A DNA stretch of 35,442 nucleotides. Origin: Peptococcaceae bacterium 1109 (GTDB taxonomy: Bacteria; Bacillota; Limnochordia; Darwinibacteriales; Darwinibacteriaceae). The position numbers and the translations under genes were made by a program. The notes under the pieces are model-generated. The model saw only the letters and a list, made by a program, of their open reading frames with translations. It was not told the DNA's origin and made no database searches. Of the stretch, positions 17,547-25,220 are shown piece after piece; the stretch's first letter is position 1, and each line of letters opens with the position of its first letter. The stretch covers positions 75,408-110,849 of the forward strand of contig LDJB01000003.1 in the NCBI GenBank assembly GCA_001028815.1. The letters run 5' to 3'.

Positions 17547-19696
17547 CCCTTCCCCCCGCCCCCGCCTTGCACGAAGCCAGGGAGGTGCTGATGGAAGACA
17601 TGCCCCTTCACTGCATCACGGAAGTCATCACAAAAGGAAGCAACGCCTGGGAGTTGGGGCGTATTCTCCTTCACCGCCCTCACGTTCCCCGGCAGGGTGC
17701 TCTCTGCCGCGGCCCACCCTTCTCCGTAGACAATGATGGAAGGGTCGATTTCGTTCAGGGCTTCTCTGACCGCCTGCATGGTGTGAATGTGGTGCAGGCC
17801 CATAAGGTCGAAGCGAAAGCCATCGATTTTATACTCCCTTGCCCAGTAGGTAACGGAATCTACAATAAACTTCCGCACCATGGGCCGCTCATCTGCAAGT
17901 TCGTTCCCGCAGCCGGAGCCGTTGGAAAACAGGCCATCTGGGCGTATGCGGTAGTAGTACCCTGGGACAATATGATTGAAGTTAGAATCCATCCCCTTAG
18001 CGGTGTGGTTGTAGACCACATCCATAATTACCCGGATCCCTGCTTGGTGAAGCCCTTGCACCATCTCCTTAAACTCCCGGATGCGCACAGCGCCGTTGTA
18101 TGGGTCGGTGGCGTAGGACCCTTCGGGGATGTTGTAGTGTAGGGGGTCGTAGCCCCAGTTATACCCCGCCTCAGGCCTGGCCTCATCCACAGTGGCGAAG
18201 TCGAAGACGGGCAAGAGGTGGAGGTGGGTAATCCCAAGCTCCTTCAGGTGAGAAAGGCCCGTCAACACCCCATCGGGCCCCCGGGTATTAGGTTCCACCA
18301 CACCGAGGTACTTGCCTTTATTGGTGATCCCGGAAGCAGGATGGATGGAAAAGTCCCTAACGTGGAGCTCGTAGATGACCGCATCAGTGGGGGAACACTC
18401 AGGGGGCCGCTGGCCCTTCTCCCAGCCTGGCGGATTGGTGCGAGACAGGTCCACCACCATCCCCCGCTCTCCGTTTACACCGCAGGCCCTGGCGTAAGGG
18501 TCCACCACTTCGTATTCGCCGCTGTGGTGCTTAACTACATAGGTGTAGTACCTGCCGTGGAGGTCTCCCCTGATCTTCCCAAGCCAAGTACCTTGCACGT
18601 CCTTGTGCATAGGGTACAGCCTGCCTTCCCCGCCCTGGCCCTGGTCGTAGAGCTTGACGCTCACCTGTTGAGCAGTGGGGGCCCACAAACGGAACGCAGT
18701 GGATTGGGGGGTGTACACAGCACCTAGATCAGAGCCGGTGTATGTAAACAGCCGGGCAAAAGCAGGGCTGTCAAAAACCCGGCCCAGGCCCACCTGGGCC
18801 CGTCCGTGGGTAGGGTGGGTAAGCTCATAGCTGGCCTCAAGATCAAGTGGCCTAAGGGCCACCAGGCGCAGCTTCGTTAAATCCCCGATAGCCATCGCTT
18901 CTCCAAGGGGCTCTTCCTCCCCGTCCCGGAAAAGCCGGAAACCTCCGCCCTTCTGTGAAGACAGCTTCACGGGGATGTTCACTTCCACGGAGATAACCTG
19001 CTCTTCATCGATCTGAGCACGGACGATCTTCGGGGTCTTGTCCACGTCCCGCGGGGATAAGTACACCCGGGCATCGTCCTGCATGAGCCATATGTGGAGG
19101 TTTCCCTCACCATCCAGATGATAGAGGGAAACGAAGCGGTCCCCTTCTCCATCCTTTTCCGCCCAGGGATTACCGCCAACGCTCCGGCGAATGACAAAGC
19201 CCACTTCCTCGGCATCGGTGATCTGGCTGAACTCCACTCTGCCTACAACGCCAAAGGCGTCTGCAGCGGTAAACCCCACTTCCCGCCCGGGCTCATTCCC
19301 ATGCCATACCCACAGGTTCCATCCAGAGTAGTCCTGATCATAGCGATAATAGTGCACCGTCAAGGTGGCTTTGTCAAAAGCGCGCACCTTTGCCCTGAGT
19401 TCTGGGGGTGGCGCAGTGTACACCTTGGGGTCTCCATCCCGGAGCCAGACCTCCCCTTCCCCCTCTACGAAATGCTCAATGTAACGGTCGTGGGGGACAT
19501 CTTTTTGCCATGTATGGGACCGGATGACAAACCCGATGCGCCGGTGTTCCCCAGGGATCTCAGCAGTGGCGATCACGCCAAAATCGTCGCTTTCGGAAAA
19601 TTTTACTACTTGTCCTGCATAGTTCTCCGGCCAGAGCCATACATTCCAATGGGCGTAGTTTTTGTCCCTGCGATGGTAATGAATTCGGATTCGCAT
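17543..19696 (-). CDS. pulA: Type I pullulanase, N-terminal part with two CBM41 domains
   Basis: Debranching enzyme (GH13_14) that hydrolyses alpha-1,6 links in glycogen or pullulan. Layout: two tandem CBM41 glucan-binding domains (about 1-97 and 105-214, both with a WNVWLW / WNLWVW core), a beta linker domain, CBM48 (about 325-400), then the GH13 barrel. The type I signature YNWGYDP is at 512-518, nucleophile Asp630 (DGFRFDLMG), acid/base Glu659 (VYGEGW). The frame ends in GFVQGGGGGKG-stop before the barrel is complete; the rest is in the -1 frame at 16839-17546. No signal peptide, so it acts in the cytoplasm, whereas CBM41 pullulanases are often secreted. It starts at ATG 19696 with GGGGGAGG upstream and is the first gene of the glycogen operon. 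Intact length would be about 950 residues. Confidence 0.92.
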   Translation of the reverse strand: MRIRIHYHRRDKNYAHWNVWLWPENYAGQVVKFSESDDFGVIATAEIPGEHRRIGFVIRSHTWQKDVPHDRYIEHFVEGEGEVWLRDGDPKVYTAPPPELRAKVRAFDKATLTVHYYRYDQDYSGWNLWVWHGNEPGREVGFTAADAFGVVGRVEFSQITDAEEVGFVIRRSVGGNPWAEKDGEGDRFVSLYHLDGEGNLHIWLMQDDARVYLSPRDVDKTPKIVRAQIDEEQVISVEVNIPVKLSSQKGGGFRLFRDGEEEPLGEAMAIGDLTKLRLVALRPLDLEASYELTHPTHGRAQVGLGRVFDSPAFARLFTYTGSDLGAVYTPQSTAFRLWAPTAQQVSVKLYDQGQGGEGRLYPMHKDVQGTWLGKIRGDLHGRYYTYVVKHHSGEYEVVDPYARACGVNGERGMVVDLSRTNPPGWEKGQRPPECSPTDAVIYELHVRDFSIHPASGITNKGKYLGVVEPNTRGPDGVLTGLSHLKELGITHLHLLPVFDFATVDEARPEAGYNWGYDPLHYNIPEGSYATDPYNGAVRIREFKEMVQGLHQAGIRVIMDVVYNHTAKGMDSNFNHIVPGYYYRIRPDGLFSNGSGCGNELADERPMVRKFIVDSVTYWAREYKIDGFRFDLMGLHHIHTMQAVREALNEIDPSIIVYGEGWAAAESTLPGNVRAVKENTPQLPGVASFCDDFRDAVKGHVFHQHLPGFVQGGGGGKG

Positions 19697-19828
19697 GCGG
19701 TGCCTCCCCCACGGTCTTAGTGGTAGATTTCTTCTTCGGGCGGTGCCTTCCTGCCTAGTCTTCCCAGTCCCCGGAAGAGTAAAACCGCTGCCAGGGAAGA
19801 TGGGGCAGATGCTAGTCGGTATAGGAAC

Positions 19829-19870
19829 TTTTTGCTAGGGCTTGCATATTTTGCTTTTTGCTGGCAAAAA
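19829..19870. promoter_or_regulatory. TTTTTGC repeats and palindrome between divergent operons
   Basis: In the 212-base gap between the pullulanase and secretin operons, TTTTTGC occurs at 19829-19835, ATTTTGC at 19848-19854, and the perfect 16-base palindrome TTTTTGCTGGCAAAAA at 19855-19870. I could not fix a convincing -35/-10 pair on either strand. A regulator binding site is the likeliest explanation, but no regulator gene is adjacent. Confidence 0.4.
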
Positions 19871-19908
19871 CTACGAGTGCACGAAAAGGCCAAGGGGAGG
19901 ATTACATC

Positions 19909-20370
19909 ATGAAAAGCAGGGCTTTTGCCCTCAGCGTGGCACTGTTCTTGGTTTTGCTCAGCATTCCAGCTGCTGTCTCCGCCCATGGACTCGGGATCAC
20001 CCACGTCCGTTCCCTCAACTTCGGTTACATGCGGGGCGCGCCGGGGACGTACAGCCCTTGGAAAACCGGGTTGGTTATCTTCAAAGCAGACCGCCCTGTA
20101 AAGGTGACGTTCACCGCTGAACCCTTCAGGTATGTGGGCGAAGACTCCACAGAAGGCGGCACTCTAGACGTTACCTATTGGGTCGGGCATAAGCGCAACG
20201 CCTTTAAGCCAGGGACCGCCCTAAAACTTCAGTTTAGCCAGGAACAGCTGGAGAAAGCCAAGGGAGCCATGACACTGGAGGTTTCTGGAGAGGTGAAGAT
20301 TCACGAGATTCACGGCCAACCCGCCGGCCCTTATGAAGGCAGCATCACCGTAACCATCACCGCTGCCTGA
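19909..20370 (+). CDS. Small secreted pilin-like beta-sandwich protein
   Basis: A 153-residue exported protein of unknown function. Signal peptide MKSRAFALSVALFLVLLSIP, cleavage probably after VSA at about residue 26. The mature protein is beta-rich: it has SLNFGYM near its start and ends PYEGSITVTITAA. A G-x-I-T-V-T-I-T-A last strand is common in fimbrial and spore-coat-U-like subunits, so a pilin-like or structural subunit is my reading, not a firm match. No cysteine is visible. The ATG at 19909 is chosen because GGGGAGG lies 8 bases upstream and it begins the signal peptide; the open frame extends back to 19858. First gene of the five-gene secretin locus. Confidence 0.8.
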   Translation: MKSRAFALSVALFLVLLSIPAAVSAHGLGITHVRSLNFGYMRGAPGTYSPWKTGLVIFKADRPVKVTFTAEPFRYVGEDSTEGGTLDVTYWVGHKRNAFKPGTALKLQFSQEQLEKAKGAMTLEVSGEVKIHEIHGQPAGPYEGSITVTITAA

Positions 20371-20454
20371 GGAGGTGATTTCTCGTTAAGGGTCAGGGTG
20401 GAATAAAGCAACAACTAACTCAATCACACCAAAACAGCAAAGGAGGAATAAAAG

Positions 20455-21054
20455 GTGAAGAAGTTTAGCGTGCTATTGCTTATTCTAGCAGCACTCTTGG
20501 CCCTTAATGGCCTGGTGTTTGCGGGAGACGTGGAACCTCAGTTCATGTGGCCGTCCAGGCCGCTCAACGGGATGTACTTTCCTCCGTTCGGGAAGGGCCC
20601 AGAACGCCTGAGAGGCACCTTCCAGGTCATCGGTGATGTTGGGCCCTATGCGGCCATCGACATCAAGAACGATAAGCTCTTCCTCGGTTTCACCGGATAC
20701 GAGAACGAAAGGGAAGAAGCTTACGGGTTCTTCGACATTAAGTCGAACACGAATGTAGGGCTGAGGATGGACTTTCTTCCCCTACGGCAAGGTTTGTTTG
20801 GGGACACGATTAAGACTGATGTGACGGTTTATCGGAGTAGATTGCCACTGTTACCATACTTCCCGCCAATATGGGATGAGGTCCTAAAGGACGATGCACA
20901 TTTGTGGAACATCGGCTTTGACGCAAACAGTTACGTACAAGGCAAGGAACACCGACAGTACATGCTGGTGGTCGGGGGCACCCTCGGCGACATCCACCAT
21001 CAAGCTGAAGGTTCTTACGGCACCAGCATCGTTCTCACCGTCTTTAAGCCGTAG
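20455..21054 (+). CDS. Secreted protein of unknown function, second in the secretin locus
   Basis: A 199-residue exported protein that I do not recognise. The signal peptide MKKFSVLLLILAALLALNGL ends near VFA (about residue 23). The mature chain is rich in Pro, Gly, Phe and Tyr (WPSRPLNGMYFPPFGKGP near the N-terminus) and ends in a hydrophobic strand SYGTSIVLTVFKP, resembling the last strand of the preceding protein and of fimbrial subunits. No cysteines are visible in the mature part. It starts at GTG 20455 with AAAGGAGG upstream. The 84-base gap before it contains a GGAGGTGAT motif right after the previous stop, but no gene that I can support. A second structural subunit is plausible from context only. 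Confidence 0.75.
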   Translation: MKKFSVLLLILAALLALNGLVFAGDVEPQFMWPSRPLNGMYFPPFGKGPERLRGTFQVIGDVGPYAAIDIKNDKLFLGFTGYENEREEAYGFFDIKSNTNVGLRMDFLPLRQGLFGDTIKTDVTVYRSRLPLLPYFPPIWDEVLKDDAHLWNIGFDANSYVQGKEHRQYMLVVGGTLGDIHHQAEGSYGTSIVLTVFKP

Positions 21055-21084
21055 TTGAGTGGCCGGGCCATGCCCGTACACTGA

Positions 21085-21113
21085 GCGGGGCGGGGGCTCT
21101 AGCCCTCCGCCCT
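21085..21113 (+). other. GC-rich hairpin in the secretin-locus leader
   Basis: Between the second and third genes of the locus, GGCGGGGGCT and AGCCCTCCGCC can form a stem of about 11 bp with one bulge and a G-T pair. There is no T-run, so it is not a standard terminator. It might reduce read-through or stabilise the upstream message, separating expression of the two small proteins from the larger components. Confidence 0.4.
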
Positions 21114-21157
21114 CGCACATCGCATAGGGAGTTCCACATTGCGGGGAGGTTGATGAC

Positions 21158-22693
21158 ATGAAACGGGCTCGAAGCTGCATCTGGACGCTATTGCCCGCAA
21201 TACTCTTTTTATTTTTAACCTTCGGACATGTACAAGCCATCGGCGTGCAGCCTCTTGTCTTTGAACTTGATCTGAAACCAGGGGATATTGCACCTTTTGA
21301 GATTATTGCCGGGGCAGATGATACCCAGGAAATCGTGGACGTTACCTTATTCAGCATCGCGCAGGAACGGGATGGCAGCTTAGTCTTTCCGGAAGAAAGC
21401 GATAACCCAGCCCTGGGCTGGGTACGCTTGGACTCTACGCAAGTACTCATTCCCCCTGGGGAACAGAGGCCCATCAAAGGTGAGGTGCACGTCCCCCTTG
21501 ATGCCGCGGGGACGTATGTTGTAGCCGTCATGGTAGAACCACAGTCAGAAGAAACAGTGGGGCAGATAACCTTGCGGGTACGTTACGCTATCCGCATGGT
21601 TATCAACGTCGACCGGCCGGGCCTGCGCCCAGAACTTGTGGTTGACAGTCTCAGCGTTGAAAAAGATGAAACGGGGCTGCCCTATGCCCGGGCAGTGCTG
21701 CGCAACACATCCAATCTACTTTATCCGTTGGCCGCGGAAATGACCATTCGCGACGACAAGCGCGCCTTGCTGGAACGAGTTGTCTTCGGTAACCAAGAAG
21801 AGACCCTTGGGGAAACACCAAGTATGGACGTGTATCCCGGCAGTGAGCTGTGGCTGGATGCCCCCATTACCAGGCCCCTCTTCCCCGGTACCTACGAGTT
21901 GCGCCTCTTCTTGCGCTATGCAGATGGCCGGCAGAAAGTCCACACCGAACAGCTGACCGTCGCTGCGGGGGACTTTGCCTACGCAGCGGACGACCTGTAC
22001 ATCACTCTCGAACCGGAAGTACTCAGTGCAGCGATGCACCTGGGCGGAGCGGACAGCCAAGTCCTTCAGATCACCAACAACTCCAACGAAGCGATCACCG
22101 TATCGCTAAGTGGCCAGGACATCGCACCAGAGTACCCCCGTTCCATCTTCAGTAACCTGACAGTAGCACTTCGAACACCGGAGGCCATGGAGATAGCCCC
22201 CCGCCGCTCAGGCAGGGCAGTGTTCGTAGTACAGGCTCCCCGGGAAGGGGTATCGGGCGGATACTACGGATACGTCACCGCCACTGCCTATTCGCCCGAG
22301 GGCGAATACTTAGGGGAGAAAACCGTGGAGCTGCACGGATTGGTGGGCGAAATCCAGTACAGTGCTGAAATCTTGAGCGTTGTGGTCACTGAGGGGGAAC
22401 CCCTCCTCCTCAGCGCAGTGGTGGAGAATTCTGGTGATGCACATATCACGCCACGGGGCATTGTGTACCTCAAAGACCTGGCGAGTGGGGAGATTATGCG
22501 GAGCATTCAGCTGGAGCTTCAGGAAGGCGTGGATCACATCCTTCCCGGCCAGGCCGGATACCTCATGGCAGATGGGTGGCAGGTACAACCAGGAGAGTAT
22601 GTGGCGGAAATCCATGTCCTGCAAGATAGTGAAGAGATCGGTTTTGCGGAAGAAACTGTATTAGTTCCACAAATACAAGAGGAGGAACGCTAG
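21158..22693 (+). CDS. Exported protein with chaperone-like (PapD/DUF916-like) beta-sandwich domain
   Basis: A 511-residue exported protein. The signal peptide (positively charged MKRARSC, then ILFLFLTF) probably ends after VQA near residue 27. The mature N-terminus (IGVQPLVFELDLKPGD, WVRLDSTQVLIPPGEQRPIK, LRVRYAIRMVINV) has the arrangement of PapD-like periplasmic pilus chaperones and of the DUF916 domain of WxL-interacting proteins: a P-x-x-x-E-L-x-L-x-P-G strand, a W-x-x-L/V-P-P-G segment, then strands leading to an R-x-x-x-x-I-x-V edge. The rest looks like further immunoglobulin-like domains (VLQITNNSNEAITVSL, LLSAVVENSGDAHITP). No C-terminal membrane anchor or sorting signal. ATG 21158 follows GGGGAGG. 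The stop lies 2 bases before the secretin start. A chaperone or scaffold for the small secreted proteins is inferred. Confidence 0.82.
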   Translation: MKRARSCIWTLLPAILFLFLTFGHVQAIGVQPLVFELDLKPGDIAPFEIIAGADDTQEIVDVTLFSIAQERDGSLVFPEESDNPALGWVRLDSTQVLIPPGEQRPIKGEVHVPLDAAGTYVVAVMVEPQSEETVGQITLRVRYAIRMVINVDRPGLRPELVVDSLSVEKDETGLPYARAVLRNTSNLLYPLAAEMTIRDDKRALLERVVFGNQEETLGETPSMDVYPGSELWLDAPITRPLFPGTYELRLFLRYADGRQKVHTEQLTVAAGDFAYAADDLYITLEPEVLSAAMHLGGADSQVLQITNNSNEAITVSLSGQDIAPEYPRSIFSNLTVALRTPEAMEIAPRRSGRAVFVVQAPREGVSGGYYGYVTATAYSPEGEYLGEKTVELHGLVGEIQYSAEILSVVVTEGEPLLLSAVVENSGDAHITPRGIVYLKDLASGEIMRSIQLELQEGVDHILPGQAGYLMADGWQVQPGEYVAEIHVLQDSEEIGFAEETVLVPQIQEEER

Positions 22694-22695
22694 AA

Positions 22696-23898
22696 ATGAG
22701 AAGAAAGCTTGCCGTTTCGGCAAAGGCATTTGCTCTGTTTTTGCTCCTCTGCTGCATCGCTGCTGTTCCAGCCGCAGCAGAGGAACCTACCGTATCGATT
22801 ATGTTTGTGCAAGACGATTTGCGGGATGCGGTTACAGAGCTCATCCTGCAGACAGGGGTCAACATCCTGCTCGACGACTCAGTCTACGGAGTAGTTACCC
22901 TTGACTTGGTGGACGTCCCGCTAGAACAGGCCCTGCGCATGATGGCTTTACCCGGCGGGTATGAAGTGTACAAACTGGACGGCTTCTACTTCATCGGGTC
23001 TGCAAATCCGGAGAGCCTGTCGTTCCGGAGCTTCGTCAAGACGGAAACGTATCACCTGAAGTATGTGTCCCCGGAACAAGTGATGGACGTCATTCCTACT
23101 GTATACCAGCAATACGTGAGAACCGGGCTGTACACCAATGCAGTAACCATCACCGCCCCCCCATCGGTCACAGCCCAAATCCTGGCCATGCTGAAAGAGC
23201 TTGACCAACCCGCTCCCCAGGTCCTGATTCAGGCAGTGGTCACGGAAATCTCCCAGTCTGAGCTGGAAGAATGGGGCGCAGGGTTGTTAAGCTACGACTC
23301 CGCAGGGACGGAGGGCAGCTCTTGGCTTGACAACATCACCTACGAGAGCAGTGTGTTTAACTTCGGCCTGTTTGGCAAGGTGCTCGCCTCTCTCCGCGCC
23401 CTAGAGGCGGAGCAGAAGGCTGAAATCAAAGCCAACCCCAGAGTGATTGCCTCAAGCGGGCAAACCGTTGACCTGTTCTCTGGGGAGACCCACTTCCTCG
23501 CTTTATCCTCGGGAACATCGGAGCGGTTGGAGGAGATTAACGTGGGAGTGTCCCTAAACGTCACTCCCAGGGTTGTGGAGGGCAACCTCCTGCGGCTCAC
23601 CATCGCTCCAGAAGTGAGCCACCTATCTGGGCTGCTCAGGGACAGTAACGGCTTAAGCGTGCGGCGAAGCACCGTGAGCACCGATGTCTATGCAGAGAGT
23701 GGACAAGCCTTACTCCTGGCTGGTATGACGCTGCAAAACGCATCCAGTGTGGACAGCCACGTGCCCATTTTGGGGAAACTGCCCCTCATTCGGTGGTTCT
23801 TCACAGAGAAGTCCGACTCTGACGAGGAGCGAGAACTCCTGATCTTCGTCACCGCTGAGATCTTGCCGGCCGAAGCTGGGGCTGCCGCCCAAAACTAG
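22696..23898 (+). CDS. Small secretin (outer-membrane channel of the type II/IV pilus secretin family)
   Basis: A 400-residue secretin, short for the family (PilQ and GspD are usually 600-700). A signal peptide ends near PAAA-EEP (about residue 28). Domains: STN/N0-like (about 33-101, SIMFVQDDLRDAVTELI and DVPLEQALRMMA), one N1/N3-like ring domain (about 118-172, TYHLKYVSPEQVMDVIP), then the secretin beta-domain (about 172-390), with QVLIQAVVTEIS, IKANPRVIASSGQTVDLFSG, VGVSLNVTPRVVEGNLLRL and the hallmark end VPILGKLPLIRWFF plus ELLIFVTAEILP. Secretins form multimeric outer-membrane gates, so this gene implies an outer membrane. No pilus ATPase, inner-membrane platform or prepilin peptidase is nearby. 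The start follows GAGGAGG and is tightly coupled to the chaperone-like gene. Confidence 0.93.
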   Translation: MRRKLAVSAKAFALFLLLCCIAAVPAAAEEPTVSIMFVQDDLRDAVTELILQTGVNILLDDSVYGVVTLDLVDVPLEQALRMMALPGGYEVYKLDGFYFIGSANPESLSFRSFVKTETYHLKYVSPEQVMDVIPTVYQQYVRTGLYTNAVTITAPPSVTAQILAMLKELDQPAPQVLIQAVVTEISQSELEEWGAGLLSYDSAGTEGSSWLDNITYESSVFNFGLFGKVLASLRALEAEQKAEIKANPRVIASSGQTVDLFSGETHFLALSSGTSERLEEINVGVSLNVTPRVVEGNLLRLTIAPEVSHLSGLLRDSNGLSVRRSTVSTDVYAESGQALLLAGMTLQNASSVDSHVPILGKLPLIRWFFTEKSDSDEERELLIFVTAEILPAEAGAAAQN

Positions 23899-23909
23899 GG
23901 GGTATTGTA

Positions 23910-25127
23910 ATGCTTAGACTTAAGGCAGGTGTGTTGGCCCTCATCTTGGCACTTAGTCTTTCTGCCGTGAGCTGGGCCCAAGGCTTGCCTCCACAAGTGA
24001 AGTATGAACTGGACATGATCGAATTGAAGAGCGCAGAGGCACAGGCTGTGTTCTTGGAATCCTTCGAGTTCCGCGGCTCTGTGGATGCGGCAGAGTACGC
24101 CTTCCAGATGCTGGCTGGGGGAAATCTCAGCGGCATCCTCGGGGGGCTGCCTTTCCGCTTGAGCGCAGAGTCCCGTGAGGAACACAACATGCGCCTCGCG
24201 GCCCCTGCGGTCATTGTCTCCCTGGGAAAAACCGCCTCCCTCAGGGTAGTGGAAGAAACGTTTGTGCCGGAACTGGCCGCGAGCGGAACAGTGTTCCGCA
24301 CCAGCGGGGTGGAAATTAAGGTAACACCCCTGAGCGTGGATCCAGCTGCAAGGGAAATCACTTCCGCATTTGTGATCCAAACCTATGGAGGGGAAAATGC
24401 CCTACGTACAACGGCCGTTCTGCAAAACGGGGAAAGCCTACCCCTCGCGATTGTGCGTTTCACAGAAACAGGGCAAGATAAAGCAGAAGAACGTTATTTT
24501 GCCGTGTTTGTAAGAGCAGAAATCATCCACGAGCCGCCAGATAGCGCCGCTTTTGCCGTGGGCGGATTAGGCGGCCTTGCGGGGCTGTTGTGGCCAGAGG
24601 AAGTAGTGCTGGACCGGGATAACTACCTTTGGTTTGCCCTTCCTGTAGGGCCTGTAGCCCTGCCTGAGGCAGGGTTTCAGCTGGGGCAGCGCTTCTACGT
24701 ACGGGGCAATCTGCAGCACACGAGCTATTACCCAGCCTCAGTTGCAGGGGGATTCTCCCTCTTGCCGGAAGGCCTAGACCTGGAGATGCAGATTCTCTGG
24801 CGGGACGGTAAAGCCTATGCCGCCCTGGGACTGGGGGATTCCATTGAGGCTCTCCCCGGGATCACCCTCTCTGGAGGATGGCTACCCGCGGTGTTTGAGC
24901 TCGGGGAGTTCCAGCGTCAAAAGTCCCTTTACTGGTTCAATGCCTACTTCGATGGAACACCCTTTAACTTCCGCTTCCGCCTTCTCTCGGGCCTTGAGGA
25001 GGATGCCCCAACCGTGCAGTCGGAAGTGGGGTACGAAATCAAGGAGGATCTAAGCGTGTTTCTAAAACTCTCCATGCATAAAGACCGGGGAAATCGAGTT
25101 TCTGCCGGGCTGCGTTGGAGCTTCTAA
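23910..25127 (+). CDS. Secretin-like segment fused to a putative outer-membrane beta-barrel
   Basis: A 405-residue exported protein (signal peptide to about SWA, residue 23). Residues about 30-205 resemble a secretin beta-domain without its N-terminal ring domains: MRLAAPAVIVSLGKTASLRV, VEIKVTPLSVDPAAREITSA and LQNGESLPLAIVRF echo the NPRV.., V.L.VTP.. and ..GQALLLAG.. blocks of the preceding gene, and YFAVFVRAEII echoes LLIFVTAEIL. Residues about 235-405 alternate in beta-strand fashion with many aromatics (YWFNAYFDGTPFNFRFRLL) and end VSAGLRWSF. A C-terminal Phe with alternating hydrophobic residues is the signal recognised by the BAM machinery. It lies 11 bases after the secretin gene. I know of no named family with this layout; it may partner or cap the secretin. 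Confidence 0.78.
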   Translation: MLRLKAGVLALILALSLSAVSWAQGLPPQVKYELDMIELKSAEAQAVFLESFEFRGSVDAAEYAFQMLAGGNLSGILGGLPFRLSAESREEHNMRLAAPAVIVSLGKTASLRVVEETFVPELAASGTVFRTSGVEIKVTPLSVDPAAREITSAFVIQTYGGENALRTTAVLQNGESLPLAIVRFTETGQDKAEERYFAVFVRAEIIHEPPDSAAFAVGGLGGLAGLLWPEEVVLDRDNYLWFALPVGPVALPEAGFQLGQRFYVRGNLQHTSYYPASVAGGFSLLPEGLDLEMQILWRDGKAYAALGLGDSIEALPGITLSGGWLPAVFELGEFQRQKSLYWFNAYFDGTPFNFRFRLLSGLEEDAPTVQSEVGYEIKEDLSVFLKLSMHKDRGNRVSAGLRWSF

Positions 25128-25143
25128 AACCTAACTTCCCCCA

Positions 25144-25178
25144 CACAAAGCCCAACGGTGCCGCCGTTGGGCTTTGTG
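25144..25178 (+). terminator. Hairpin terminator at the end of the secretin locus
   Basis: A perfect 15-bp inverted repeat (25144-25158 with 25164-25178, core GCCCAACGG/CCGTTGGGC) lies 16 bases after the last gene. The T-rich element is short (CTTTGTG, partly within the stem), so termination may be incomplete. Its right arm abuts the promoter of the methyltransferase gene. Confidence 0.65.
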
Positions 25179-25185
25179 GTATAAT
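25177..25185 (+). promoter_or_regulatory. Extended -10 promoter of the methyltransferase gene
   Basis: TGGTATAAT: a perfect TATAAT at 25180-25185 preceded by TG one base upstream, i.e. an extended -10. No good -35 is present, because that position falls in the terminator hairpin. Transcription would start about 30 bases before the GTG at 25221. Confidence 0.6.
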
Positions 25186-25220
25186 AGCTTATCATGAACC
25201 CTAGGGAAGGATGAATCTCC

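Noticed and set aside
17543-17565. Programmed -1 frameshift in the pullulanase
   Set aside because: No X-XXY-YYZ slippery heptamer is in phase at the G-rich tract and I saw no downstream structure; a missing base is simpler, though not excluded.
20371-20454. Possible short gene after the GGAGGTGAT motif between the first two secretin-locus genes
   Set aside because: No ATG/GTG/TTG at a suitable distance leads to a meaningful frame; the motif is probably a leftover or chance.
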